From NCBI GenBank assembly GCA_023389315.1, contig JAEWEQ010000078.1, positions 1 through 35,039 on the forward strand: a DNA stretch of 35,039 nt. Reading direction: 5' to 3'. The stretch comes from Actinomycetes bacterium. GTDB taxonomy: Bacteria; Actinomycetota; Actinomycetes; Actinomycetales; Actinomycetaceae. Position numbers and translations under genes: made by a program. This document shows positions 23,848 to 31,350 of the stretch, piece after piece (position 1 is the stretch's first letter; each line of letters begins with the position of its first letter). Below the pieces are notes generated by a model. The model did no database searches. It was not told the DNA's origin and saw only the letters and a program-made list of their open reading frames with translations.

Positions 23848-25449
23848 TCACTGATTGCTCCGGCGCAGGGAGTTCACCACCACTGCCATGCGGTCGAGAT
23901 CTTCACTGCCCGCAAACTCAATGATGATGCGGCCCTTGCGGCGGCCTTCCACTATCTTCACCCGCGTTTCAAACAGGTCTTCCAGTTGGTCAGTAACCAT
24001 TCTGGCTACCTCTGAAGCTGGAGTTACTGCGCGCTTAGCGGCTCGTTTTTGCGCCGGGGTATCAGACACATCCCCAATCGCCACGATCTCTTCAGTAGCG
24101 CGCACAGAAAGGCCCTCGGCAATAATACGGTCAGCCAAGATGCCCATCTTGCTAGTTGAATCCAAGCTCAGCAGTGCGCGAGCGTGCCCGGCGGAGATAA
24201 CTCCGGCCGCGAGCTTGCGCTGCACCGACGGCGGTAGCTTGAGTAACCGGATAGTATTAGCGATCTGCGAGCGTGACCGCGCAATTCGGTCAGACAGTTC
24301 CTGCTGGGTGCATTCGAAGTCTTCCATCAACTGCTGATAGGCGGCAGCTTCTTCAATGGGGTTAAGTTGCGAGCGGTGCAGGTTCTCCAACAAAGCATCG
24401 CGCAGCATGTCGTTATCGGCGGTAGAGCGGATAATAGCTGGGATCGTTTCAGCACCCGCGAGTTTCGATGCGCGTAGACGACGCTCACCCATGACCAGTT
24501 CATACCAGTTGCCATCTTCAGCGCTTAGACCAAGTTCCTCAATACTGCGAGTATCGAGTCGCTGAGACAGCTCGACCAGGTAGGCTTCACCTTCCTCGGC
24601 TGGCAGCGGACGCACCACGATTGGCTGTAGAACCCCGATTTCATTAATGGACGCTGCTAGTTCTGACAGCTCATCCTCGTCAAAAACATCGCGCGGCTGA
24701 CGACGGTTGGGCGCAATGGCAGACACTGGTATATGTGCAAAGGTAGCCCCGGGCACCGGCATCAGCTCAACTTCGCCGCTGAGGCTCTGGGTCGCGCCGT
24801 CTGCCGCACCTGCACCAGATGCGGTGGTGGCGGTGTGCTCGCTGGCAGCTGAGCGGTCTTCGAGTGATTTGCCGCCAGCACTTTCACTCTCGGTCCCGAC
24901 AGAAGAGGGAGAGTCGGCAGACTGAGCGTCGCCAATAATATCGGCAAATAGTGGTTTGCGCCTACCAGCCTTCTTGGCGGTTCCTCCAGAGGCCGTCTGC
25001 TTGCTATCGGCCACGGGTGAGGCCTTAGCTTTTGCGCCACCGCTGCCGGTTGGCGCGGTATCCGCCACCACTGCAGTGGAGCTCGCCTTTGTGCTGGGTG
25101 ATCGCCCGGTGCTCCTGGGTTTAGTATCGGTACTTCCCTTAGTGGGAGCTTCGCTCTTGGTGGGCGTGCCGCTCTTCGTTCCGGTGCCGCTCTTCGTTCC
25201 GGTGCCGCTCTTGGCAGCAGAGCCCGCGGTCTTGCCCCGCTGCCGACGCTTGCTGGTGTCCGGCATCAAAAGTTTCTTAGTAACGTCCGCATGTTCGCGC
25301 GAAGCCTTCGCCCCGTCCTCGCGCGCCGGAACCAGGCTATCTAAGGGATGGCTGGATCGAATTGTTTCACGTGAAACATCGTCCTGCGCCGCTGAGGGTA
25401 GGAGGGCTCCCAATCCACGCCCGAGCCCACTGCGTTCTTTCTTAGCCAT
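23848..25449 (-). CDS. parB: Chromosome-partitioning protein ParB
   Basis: ParB binds parS, spreads as a CTP-dependent clamp, and drives ParA for origin segregation. The 533-residue protein begins with the conserved GLGRGLGALLP, followed by about 200 residues of Ser/Thr/Lys/Ala low complexity. The CTP-binding ParB/Srx domain (about 236-345) has QPRDVFDEDEL, QPIVVRP and GERRLRAS (320s), and the ENLHRSQLNPIEEA motif (355-368). The helix-turn-helix is at about 380-405, and the dimer domain at 480-533. About 30 extra residues sit between QPIVVRP and GERR. The N-terminal linker carries an in-frame 18-bp repeat, and the gene contains parS 2. It is 2 bases downstream of parA in one operon. Confidence 0.97.
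   Translation of the reverse strand: MAKKERSGLGRGLGALLPSAAQDDVSRETIRSSHPLDSLVPAREDGAKASREHADVTKKLLMPDTSKRRQRGKTAGSAAKSGTGTKSGTGTKSGTPTKSEAPTKGSTDTKPRSTGRSPSTKASSTAVVADTAPTGSGGAKAKASPVADSKQTASGGTAKKAGRRKPLFADIIGDAQSADSPSSVGTESESAGGKSLEDRSAASEHTATTASGAGAADGATQSLSGEVELMPVPGATFAHIPVSAIAPNRRQPRDVFDEDELSELAASINEIGVLQPIVVRPLPAEEGEAYLVELSQRLDTRSIEELGLSAEDGNWYELVMGERRLRASKLAGAETIPAIIRSTADNDMLRDALLENLHRSQLNPIEEAAAYQQLMEDFECTQQELSDRIARSRSQIANTIRLLKLPPSVQRKLAAGVISAGHARALLSLDSTSKMGILADRIIAEGLSVRATEEIVAIGDVSDTPAQKRAAKRAVTPASEVARMVTDQLEDLFETRVKIVEGRRKGRIIIEFAGSEDLDRMAVVVNSLRRSNQ
25166..25219 (-). repeat. 18-bp coding repeat in parB
   Basis: GTGCCGCTCTTCGTTCCG (plus strand) occurs exactly at 25166-25183 and 25184-25201; a partial copy starts at 25202. 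It encodes KSGTGT/KSGTPT repeats on the minus strand in the disordered ParB linker, so slippage would keep the frame. Confidence 0.85.
25361..25376. other. parS site 2 (inside parB)
   Basis: A perfect TGTTTCACGTGAAACA is encoded within parB codons for VSRET near residue 25. Confidence 0.95.
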
Positions 25450-25451
25450 TG

Positions 25452-26327
25452 TTATTCCACCGTTTCTGCAATGCGTTGTGCGAGTTCCAGAGCCGCACGG
25501 CGGTAGGCAACAGCGCCGGTACCACGCGGGTCATGGTTGAAAATACTTCCTCCGAAGCTCGGTGCTTCAGAGAGTTTCACAGTCCTAGGTATTGACGCAT
25601 CCAACACTAGGTGAGGCAGATATCGCCGCACTTCGGCCGCCACGTCGGCCGATAGGTTTGTGCGGGCATCCATCATCGTGAGGAGTACCGCCCCGATTTC
25701 TAGCTTGGGGTTCAGATAGCTACGAATACGCTCAATCGTATTCATCAGCATGGAAACGCCCTCCAGCGCGTAGTATTCCGCCTGTATGGGCACCAGTACT
25801 CGCTCTGCGGCGACCAGTGCGTTTAGCGTTAACAAGCCGAGGCTAGGTGGGCAGTCGATGATAATCAGGTCCACGCCGCGGTTAGTAGCTAGGAATGCCT
25901 TAATGGCGCGATCCAATATGAACTCACGCTGATAGCGCGAGGAAAGCTCGAGTTCAGCTCCAGAAAGATCAATGGTGGCGGGGCAGACAAACAATGTTTC
26001 CGCCTCTGGTGAAGGCTGTAAGCACTCCTGTAGGCTCATCGCCTCGCTGAGGACGTCGTAGGTGGACGCAGTTCCCTCAGGGTGTTCGATCCCTAGCGCC
26101 GTAGAGGCATTTCCCTGCGGGTCTGCATCGATAGCGACTACACGCAGGCCTGCTTTTGCCAGAGCTACCGCCAAATTCACGGTGGTAGTGGTTTTCCCAA
26201 CTCCACCCTTTTGGTTCGCTACCGTCAACACAATAGGGCGGCGAGGGCGCGGAAAGACGGCGCGATCCAGCTCTGCATTGGCGCGCGCATTTTCAGCAAG
26301 CCGATTAGCCAGCGGGGTTGATGACAT
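25452..26327 (-). CDS. parA: Chromosome-partitioning ATPase ParA
   Basis: The 291-residue protein is a deviant Walker-A ATPase. KGGVGKTTT (residues 40-48) carries the signature second lysine; DADPQGNAS and IIDCPPSLG (Walker B) follow. ParA forms nucleoid-bound dimers whose ATPase is triggered by ParB, moving origins toward the poles. The ATG at 26327 has AGGAG 8 bases upstream. parB follows 2 bases after the stop. Upstream are a 10-bp inverted repeat (26341-26373), a perfect DnaA box (26390-26398) and parS 3. Confidence 0.97.
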   Translation of the reverse strand: MSSTPLANRLAENARANAELDRAVFPRPRRPIVLTVANQKGGVGKTTTTVNLAVALAKAGLRVVAIDADPQGNASTALGIEHPEGTASTYDVLSEAMSLQECLQPSPEAETLFVCPATIDLSGAELELSSRYQREFILDRAIKAFLATNRGVDLIIIDCPPSLGLLTLNALVAAERVLVPIQAEYYALEGVSMLMNTIERIRSYLNPKLEIGAVLLTMMDARTNLSADVAAEVRRYLPHLVLDASIPRTVKLSEAPSFGGSIFNHDPRGTGAVAYRRAALELAQRIAETVE

Positions 26328-26340
26328 TACGAGGTCTCCT

Positions 26341-26373
26341 TCTGTACTGCATCTAGTCTAATGGCAGTACAGA
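26341..26373. promoter_or_regulatory. Inverted repeat at the parA promoter, candidate operator
   Basis: TCTGTACTGC (26341-26350) and GCAGTACAGA (26364-26373) are a perfect 10-bp inverted repeat with a 13-bp spacer. It lies just upstream of the parA ribosome site and would form a hairpin in the leader or an operator. Autoregulation of parAB is known in other systems; here it is inferred. Confidence 0.55.
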
Positions 26374-26389
26374 CATTTGCGTTGAGCCC

Positions 26390-26398
26390 TGTGGATAA
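26390..26398 (-). promoter_or_regulatory. Perfect DnaA box upstream of parA
   Basis: TGTGGATAA on the plus strand (TTATCCACA on the minus) lies 63 bases before the parA start and 16 bases from parS 3. Confidence 0.75.
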
Positions 26399-26410
26399 CT
26401 TGAGAGTGGG

Positions 26411-26432
26411 AATTGTTTCACGTGAAACAATT
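26411..26432. other. parS site 3 (intergenic)
   Basis: TGTTTCACGTGAAACA at 26414-26429 with palindrome extended to 22 bp, identical to the extended form of parS 1. It is the only one of the four outside a gene. Confidence 0.95.
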
Positions 26433-26550
26433 GTTCCGATTGTCTCTGCAGGAGCGCAGCTGCCAGCGGGAATCGTCTCGGGACGTCGGTGGAAAACCTA
26501 ACAGCATCTGGCCGAGCAGATCGCTCAAACCGAATTGAACAGTCTCGTGA

Positions 26551-26614
26551 TTACCTAGTTTCGGCGTTACCTAGTTTCGGCCTTGCCTAGGTCCGGCGTT
26601 ACCTAGTTTCGGCC
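26551..26614. repeat. 4 x 16-bp tandem repeat (iteron-like)
   Basis: Four head-to-tail units start at 26551, 26567, 26583 and 26599, each 16 bp, consensus TTACCTAGTTTCGGCG. Units 1, 2 and 4 are nearly identical; unit 3 reads TTGCCTAGGTCCGGCG. CTAG, a rare tetramer in high-GC genomes, occurs in each. The array is 120 bp from parS 3. No known element was recognised. Confidence 0.85.
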
Positions 26615-26722
26615 AATCTCGGTCGCCAGCTGTACGAGACACATATTTCGCCCACACCGCACTCACGGGGATCCGCATTACGGAAACGGCCCGCTGCGAC
26701 GAGTCGTTACCGCACTATGACC

Positions 26723-27814
26723 CTAACGTGAGGCGCCTGTGCGTCCGTCGGATCGCCCATCTTTATTATTTTTGCCCTGATAAGGGTTGCGACCACTCTT
26801 TGGGCCGCCCGGGTCGCCGCCGCTCTTTCCACCGCGCTTCGTACCGCTCTTTCCACCACTTTTCGCACGGGTTTTCGCACGGGTTTTCGCACCCCCACGC
26901 GCATTTGGTTTCCTTCCGCGCCCACGCTGGCGCATATCACGGGCTTTCACTAACTCCAGCACCATAGTAGATTCATCTTCCATCACCGAAGGCACTTCGT
27001 GGATGCGGTAATCCGCCACCGCGTGTTGAGCGAAGATTGAGAGCGCGTCATCGACTTCTTGCTGAACACGCCGACCCTTCAAGGCCAGCACCTTGCCCCC
27101 TGGCTGTACCAAAGGCATGCATATTGGCAGTAGTTTGCGCACGTTCGCAACGGCCCTGGCTGTGACGATATCAGCTCGACCTTGGCCGCGTAGCTGTTGG
27201 GCCTGGGCCTCGTGGATGGTAACGTTATCCAGCCCGATCTCTTCGACTACGTCCGCTAGCCATTCGCAGCGCCTGGTCATAGGCTCCACCAGGTGTACGT
27301 CTACATCTGGACGGGCAATGGCGATGACTAGCCCGGGGAATCCCGCTCCCGAGCCAACGTCAAGTAGCTGCGCCCGTGAGGGGATGAAGTCCAGTAGGGC
27401 AGCGGAGTTCACTAGGTGACGGGACCACAGGCGGGGAAGTTCGCGCGGTCCGATGAGGCCGCGGAGTTCTCCTTCTTCTTCGAGCATGGTGGCGAAGTGG
27501 CGGATCGCTCCGAAGCTCATGCCAAACAGTTCGCGCACTTCGTCGGTGGGGGTTTCAACCTCTTCCGTAGCGGCATCAGCGGCATCCACTACGTTCGCGT
27601 CAGACACCTCAGCGGCATCGACGTCATCTTCGGCCGGTAAGTCAACATCCGCAGGTCCATTCTCCAGGGCACCCGCCGGAATTGTTTCACGTGAAACATC
27701 GCCCGTGGCAGCCGCTCCCGCGTCCTCTTGCGGAGCTCCACTACACTGCGCAGCATCGCTATCAGCCTCGCTAGTCACTGGAGCAGCGACGTCCTTATCG
27801 TGTAGGTCTTCCAC
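26723..27814 (-). CDS. rsmG: 16S rRNA (guanine-527-N7)-methyltransferase RsmG
   Basis: RsmG (GidB) methylates G527 of 16S rRNA; its loss gives low-level streptomycin resistance. The core (about residues 90-290) has GLIGPRELPRLWSRHLVNSA, the SAM motif LLDVGSGAGFPG (150-161), VHLVEPMTRRCEWL and VTARAVA. The protein is 363 residues, much longer than the usual 210-240: it has a 90-residue acidic N-terminal extension and a 70-residue basic Gly/Lys/Arg tail with short repeats. The GTG start at 27814 is supported by GAGGGG about 9 bases upstream. The N-terminal extension includes VSRET encoded by parS 4. The gene follows jag in the usual actinobacterial order. Confidence 0.94.
   Translation of the reverse strand: MEDLHDKDVAAPVTSEADSDAAQCSGAPQEDAGAAATGDVSRETIPAGALENGPADVDLPAEDDVDAAEVSDANVVDAADAATEEVETPTDEVRELFGMSFGAIRHFATMLEEEGELRGLIGPRELPRLWSRHLVNSAALLDFIPSRAQLLDVGSGAGFPGLVIAIARPDVDVHLVEPMTRRCEWLADVVEEIGLDNVTIHEAQAQQLRGQGRADIVTARAVANVRKLLPICMPLVQPGGKVLALKGRRVQQEVDDALSIFAQHAVADYRIHEVPSVMEDESTMVLELVKARDMRQRGRGRKPNARGGAKTRAKTRAKSGGKSGTKRGGKSGGDPGGPKSGRNPYQGKNNKDGRSDGRTGASR
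26858..26892 (-). repeat. 12-bp coding repeats in the rsmG tail
   Basis: The plus-strand unit GGGTTTTCGCAC repeats across about 26858-26892, with duplicated CGCTCTTTCCACC at 26821 and 26846. They encode the KTRAKTRAK and GGKSGTKRGGKSGG parts of the basic tail and keep the frame. Confidence 0.7.
27683..27698. other. parS site 4 (inside rsmG)
   Basis: A perfect TGTTTCACGTGAAACA lies in the N-terminal extension of rsmG and is read as VSRET, as in parB. Confidence 0.95.
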
Positions 27815-27892
27815 CTTAGATTCCCCTCTAAACGCACCTGACCCAAACCGAAGTAGTTCAGGATTCTAATCTTTTACGGCTACTGTATTACC

Positions 27893-27932
27893 TATCTAGC
27901 CGCCCTGCTACAACGAACAGAGCGGCTAGATA
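27893..27932. terminator. Possible terminator after jag
   Basis: TATCTAGCCGC (27893-27903) and GCGGCTAGATA (27922-27932) form a perfect 11-bp stem with an 18-nt loop, between jag and rsmG. It may separate the rpmH-jag transcript from rsmG. Confidence 0.5.
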
Positions 27933-27981
27933 TCAACTAAACTCAATCTGCACAACACAGCGGTTTTGCAGGCTAAATGAG

Positions 27982-28539
27982 TCAGGCTTCGTCAGTTTCA
28001 TCAACCTCGTCAGCCTCGTCCGCATCGGCCACGTCCTCGCGCTCCTGCGGCAAGATGACTACGCAACGGTTCGGCTCCACGCCCTCGGACTCGGAAACCA
28101 ACCCCTCGGCGGCAACCACGTCGTGGCAGACTTTACGCTCGAACGGATTCATCGCTTCCAGCATCACCGGCTCACCATGGGTACGCACCCGAGTGATAGC
28201 CTCCTGCGCGATTTCCGTCAGTTCCTGCCGGCGCTGCGCACGGAAGCCAGCGATGTCCAGCATCAAGCGCGAGCGGTAACCCTGACGCGCCTGCACCGCC
28301 AGGCGGGTGAGCTCCTGTAAGGCATCGAGCACCTCACCATCTTCACCCACCAAACGCTCCAGGCGAGAGTTGGACTCTTCGGTCACAACCTCAACCATGG
28401 CGCGGTCATTTTCCACATCCAGTTCAATATCGCCATCAAGATCGGCGATATCAAGCAGTTCTTCTAGGTAATCCGCAGCGATGTCGCCCTCAGCTACCAG
28501 CTGGGACAGTCGCTCAGACTTACTCAGTTCCTCCGACAT
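27982..28539 (-). CDS. jag: Jag/KhpB-type RNA-binding protein (KH and R3H domains)
   Basis: The product has an acidic N-terminal half, a KH-like region (about residues 50-120, VEVVTEESNSRLERLVGEDGEVLDALQELTRLAV in pieces) and an R3H motif with Arg and His four residues apart (FERKVCH). It ends in a strongly acidic tail. Jag/KhpB proteins bind RNA and affect cell division and envelope genes in Gram-positives; the gene sits after yidC almost everywhere in this phylum. I prefer ATG 28539 (185 residues), with AGAGAG about 9 bases upstream. A TTG at 28593 would add 18 residues and start just after the yidC stop. Confidence 0.9.
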   Translation of the reverse strand: MSEELSKSERLSQLVAEGDIAADYLEELLDIADLDGDIELDVENDRAMVEVVTEESNSRLERLVGEDGEVLDALQELTRLAVQARQGYRSRLMLDIAGFRAQRRQELTEIAQEAITRVRTHGEPVMLEAMNPFERKVCHDVVAAEGLVSESEGVEPNRCVVILPQEREDVADADEADEVDETDEA

Positions 28540-28596
28540 CTGTGACAACTCTCTTTCGATGCTTACAGGTTCAGCCCACCGGGCCTGGCCCAACTA

Positions 28597-29919
28597 CTAT
28601 TGTTGCTTCTTTTTCTTCGCGGCGCGGCGACGTTCCGCTTTACGTTCTTGACGGCGACGCTCGATCTCTTCGGGCGTGACCTGACTCTGGGTACGCTCCT
28701 TGCGCTGCTTCTCACGCTCTTGGCGACGACGCTCAGCTTCCGCACGAGCCTGACGCTGTGCGCGCGTCAAACGCTCCGGCTGGACCCGCTGCGGCTTCTC
28801 TTCCGCCTTCGGACGCACCGAGAACCGTCGCGTCCAACGCTCATCGGGCATAGCGTCCCACTCCGAATAAGCTAGCTCCCGGTAGGCGGAAAGCTGCTGA
28901 TCCTCAGTGACAGTTTCGGGGAACTTGGTGGGCACCTTCGACTTGCGTGCCTGGGCCTTAACGTCCTTCAACAGGCGGGTACGCACCGCGGCTCGACCGT
29001 CCTCGTCATTGGAATCCACCGCGGCAATGTCACGGTCGTAGGCTTCGTAAAGCGGGCGAACGGAGTCCACGTAGCCCTTGCGACGCTTGTTCATCAGCTT
29101 GTTGTAGGCATCCGATCCTGGGGTGGGCATGCGCTCAATGGTCCACAACTGCTGGCCCAGAGTCCACAAGTTGGTGGTGAACCAGTAGATCAGCACACCG
29201 GTTTGGAAGAAGAAGCCCGAAACACCGATGAACAGCGGCATGGTGTACATCATGGTGGTCTGGGTGCGCATCATCGGGTTGGACGGATCCTTGGCCGTCT
29301 CCGGCATGTTCTTCATGGTCAGCTGACGCATGGTGTAGAACTGCGTGATCACCATCGCCACGATCAGCACCAAAATGGCGATCTTCGCCTGCATGGTCGG
29401 GGCGGTGGTGAACATGGTGGAAAGCGGCGCCCCGAAAACGCTGGAGGACTCAATGTCAGCGGCGATACTGGCATTTAGCGGCCCCAGGTTCTTGTACATG
29501 TAGGTGCCCTCAGCGATCGCGCTGGTGGAGGCCAGCACGCGGAAGAGGGCGAAGAACACCGGCATCTGGAACAAGATCGGCAGGCATGAGGAGTACGGCG
29601 TGGTCCCGTGTTCCTTGTAAAGGGCCATCATTTCTTCGCTCATGCGCTGGCGCGAAGCAGTGTCCTTCTTGCCCTTGTACTTATCCTGGAGCTTCTTTAG
29701 CTCCGGTTGCAGTGCTTGCATCCCGCGTGAAGCCTTGATCTGTTTGAAAAACAGCGGGAACAGCACGATACGCACAATGATCGTCAAACCTACGATAGAT
29801 AGCACCCAGGCAATGCCGGGGCCATCATCCATACCGAGGAAGACGAGCACGTCGTGGACGCGCACCATCACCCAGGCGACCGCTACCTTGAAGGGGTAGA
29901 GCATCTTGTCAAACCACAC
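28597..29919 (-). CDS. yidC: Membrane protein insertase YidC
   Basis: YidC inserts membrane proteins with or without SecYEG. The 440-residue protein has about five membrane segments. The first after the N-terminus (about 35-55) carries the conserved hydrophilic-groove Arg in TIIVRIVLFPLFFKQIKASRGMQ (in pieces). CLPILFQMPVFFALFRVL is the family signature. The last 160 residues are a highly charged Arg/Lys/Glu/Gln cytoplasmic tail that may contact the ribosome. The GTG start at 29919 has AAGGAG 7 bases upstream. There is no lipoprotein signal. It is in the rpmH-rnpA-yidD-yidC-jag cluster. Confidence 0.96.
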   Translation of the reverse strand: MWFDKMLYPFKVAVAWVMVRVHDVLVFLGMDDGPGIAWVLSIVGLTIIVRIVLFPLFFKQIKASRGMQALQPELKKLQDKYKGKKDTASRQRMSEEMMALYKEHGTTPYSSCLPILFQMPVFFALFRVLASTSAIAEGTYMYKNLGPLNASIAADIESSSVFGAPLSTMFTTAPTMQAKIAILVLIVAMVITQFYTMRQLTMKNMPETAKDPSNPMMRTQTTMMYTMPLFIGVSGFFFQTGVLIYWFTTNLWTLGQQLWTIERMPTPGSDAYNKLMNKRRKGYVDSVRPLYEAYDRDIAAVDSNDEDGRAAVRTRLLKDVKAQARKSKVPTKFPETVTEDQQLSAYRELAYSEWDAMPDERWTRRFSVRPKAEEKPQRVQPERLTRAQRQARAEAERRRQEREKQRKERTQSQVTPEEIERRRQERKAERRRAAKKKKQQ

Positions 29920-29988
29920 GGGTAGACTCCTTATTTTTCACACACTCACGCAGGCAAGCCTGCTTTTTCAGTTCTCGTCAGTTATTCG

Positions 29989-30267
29989 TCAGTCTTGAGG
30001 TCGCACGTAAGGCTCCGGCTTCCAGTGTCCCACGTCCGGGACGTGGTCGACACCGCCCTTGGACCAGGGATTGCACCGCAACAAACGCCATCCTGCTAAT
30101 ACTATTCCCTTTAGCGGCCCGTGCACTTGCACAGCCGTGACCGCGTAGTTCGAACACGAAGGGTAGTAGCGGCAAGTTGGTGGCAGCGCCGGGGAGATGA
30201 AGCGTTGGTAGAAACGCACCGGGGCCAACACGACGGCGATCATGATCGCGCGCAGAGTTTGCATCAC
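29989..30267 (-). CDS. yidD: Membrane protein insertion efficiency factor YidD
   Basis: The 92-residue protein has the full DUF37/YidD signature: PVRFYQRFISPALPPTCRYYPSCSNYAVTA in pieces, with the conserved cysteine pair, and RLLRCNPWSKGGVDHVP. YidD helps YidC insert proteins, acting at the inner face of the membrane. The GTG start overlaps the rnpA stop by four bases (GTGA), with an ATG as the second codon; translation is probably coupled. The 3' neighbour is yidC, 69 bases on. Confidence 0.96.
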   Translation of the reverse strand: MMQTLRAIMIAVVLAPVRFYQRFISPALPPTCRYYPSCSNYAVTAVQVHGPLKGIVLAGWRLLRCNPWSKGGVDHVPDVGHWKPEPYVRPQD

Positions 30268-30704
30268 TGATCACCTTCTGTCCTCGCGCTGCTTGCACAG
30301 CTGCCTTGCGGTGCACGGTTGGCGGCACCGTTGGCGGCGCGGCTGGTCTCCCGCGCCGCTTCTTTTGCCAGTGCGCGGGCGAGTGCGTCGTCCAAAGCGG
30401 GTGCCAATTTCGGCGAGGACGGGTCGCTAAGTCCCGGCAAAACTCGCACCACTACCACCACATTTGCAGGTAGCTGCGCGACCTTGTCACGCATCAGGTG
30501 ACGCAGTCGGCGCTTGGCTCGGTTGCGGTCGGTGGCGCGGCGGAACACTCGCTTAGGTACGACGAAACCGACGAGGCGCCCTAGGGTGGTTGCCTCGCCG
30601 GTCCATACGTGTACGACAAGCTCTAAGTTGCCCGCTCGCGCACCTTTGCGGGTGGCAGCGCGGAAGAGCTCAGGCTGTCGCAGCCTGTGCTCGCGTGCTA
30701 ACAC
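30264..30704 (-). CDS. rnpA: Ribonuclease P protein component
   Basis: RnpA is the protein subunit of RNase P, which removes 5' leaders from pre-tRNAs. The 146-residue product has the signature RATDRNRAKRRLRHLMRD (in pieces, about residues 56-75) and N-terminal HRLRQPELF. The C-terminal 40 residues are Ala/Arg-rich and not conserved. The GTG start directly abuts the rpmH stop (no gap), so translation is likely coupled to rpmH. The RNA subunit gene is not in the window. Confidence 0.95.
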   Translation of the reverse strand: MLAREHRLRQPELFRAATRKGARAGNLELVVHVWTGEATTLGRLVGFVVPKRVFRRATDRNRAKRRLRHLMRDKVAQLPANVVVVVRVLPGLSDPSSPKLAPALDDALARALAKEAARETSRAANGAANRAPQGSCASSARTEGDQ

Positions 30705-30842
30705 TCACACAGCAAGCTTGGCGCGGCCCTTACGGCGACGGTTCGCAATGATGGCGCGGCCGGCGCGGGTGCGCATACGCAGGCGGAAGCCGTGGGTCTT
30801 CGCCCGACGGCGGTTATTCGGCTGGAAAGTGCGCTTCGACAC
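30705..30842 (-). CDS. rpmH: 50S ribosomal protein L34
   Basis: The 45-residue product starts at GTG 30842 and reads SKRTFQPNNRRRAKTHGF, RLRMRTRAGRAIIANRRRKGR and AKLAV, a complete L34. GAGGAG lies 6 bases upstream. L34 is a small basic protein of the 50S subunit. It heads the rpmH-rnpA-yidD-yidC-jag cluster, divergent from dnaA, as in most bacteria. Confidence 0.98.
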   Translation of the reverse strand: MSKRTFQPNNRRRAKTHGFRLRMRTRAGRAIIANRRRKGRAKLAV

Positions 30843-31350
30843 GATGTTCTCCTCATTTGTGAACGGCTGAGCCGTTCTCTTCCTTCAAGCCCCACTCCCA
30901 CGCGCACCCACCGTTTGACGATGAGGTCCGCAGGTTTGAAGCCTTCCCTCCACAGGACCATTTATCCTCTTCGCCCGCGAAAAAGCGCGCTCTAAGGACA
31001 CCTACCTCCAGCTGAGGGGACGCATACAACGTTTAAGCCTACGGTTTGGGGGCTTTTGCGTCAATGTAGCGCGCTGGGCGGCCCATTCCCCACAGTTTCC
31101 ACAGTTGTGGACAACAATGGGGACACAGGCCAGTGAATTTTCCACATCTTGCTACTTATCCACAGCGTGGTGGCCTGGAGAATTCCCGCTTAATCATTGA
31201 GAACCACATTGTTGTAAGTATTTTCGGACATTTCCACAGACATATCCCCAGAGTGGGGATAACTTCCCTAAGTCTGTGTAAACGTGGCACACTGGGGAGC
31301 AGTTAGCAGAAAAGAGCGTGGTCAAACTCACGCCAGGTTGGAGGCCAAAA
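30843..31350. promoter_or_regulatory. rpmH-dnaA divergent intergenic region with DnaA boxes
   Basis: These 508 bases carry the promoters of rpmH (minus) and dnaA (plus). Perfect DnaA boxes are TGTGGACAA (31106-31114) and TTATCCACA (31156-31164). Near matches are GTTTCCACA (31095-31103), TTTTCCACA (31138-31146) and TTTCCACAG at about 31231. DnaA binding here would autoregulate dnaA, as known in other bacteria. I cannot place the -10/-35 hexamers firmly. The part from 30843 to 31070 shows nothing else. Confidence 0.75.

Larger units (their letters stand above)
26328..26722. other. parA-rsmG intergenic region
   Basis: These 395 bases hold the parA operator candidate, a DnaA box, parS 3 and a 4 x 16-bp tandem repeat. 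From about 26615 to 26722 I see no clear structure. It should contain the parA promoter and the end of the rsmG transcript; no obvious terminator stem was found. Confidence 0.6.

Noticed and set aside
26551..26614. CRISPR array
   Set aside because: The 16-bp units are directly adjacent with no spacers, and no cas gene is nearby.
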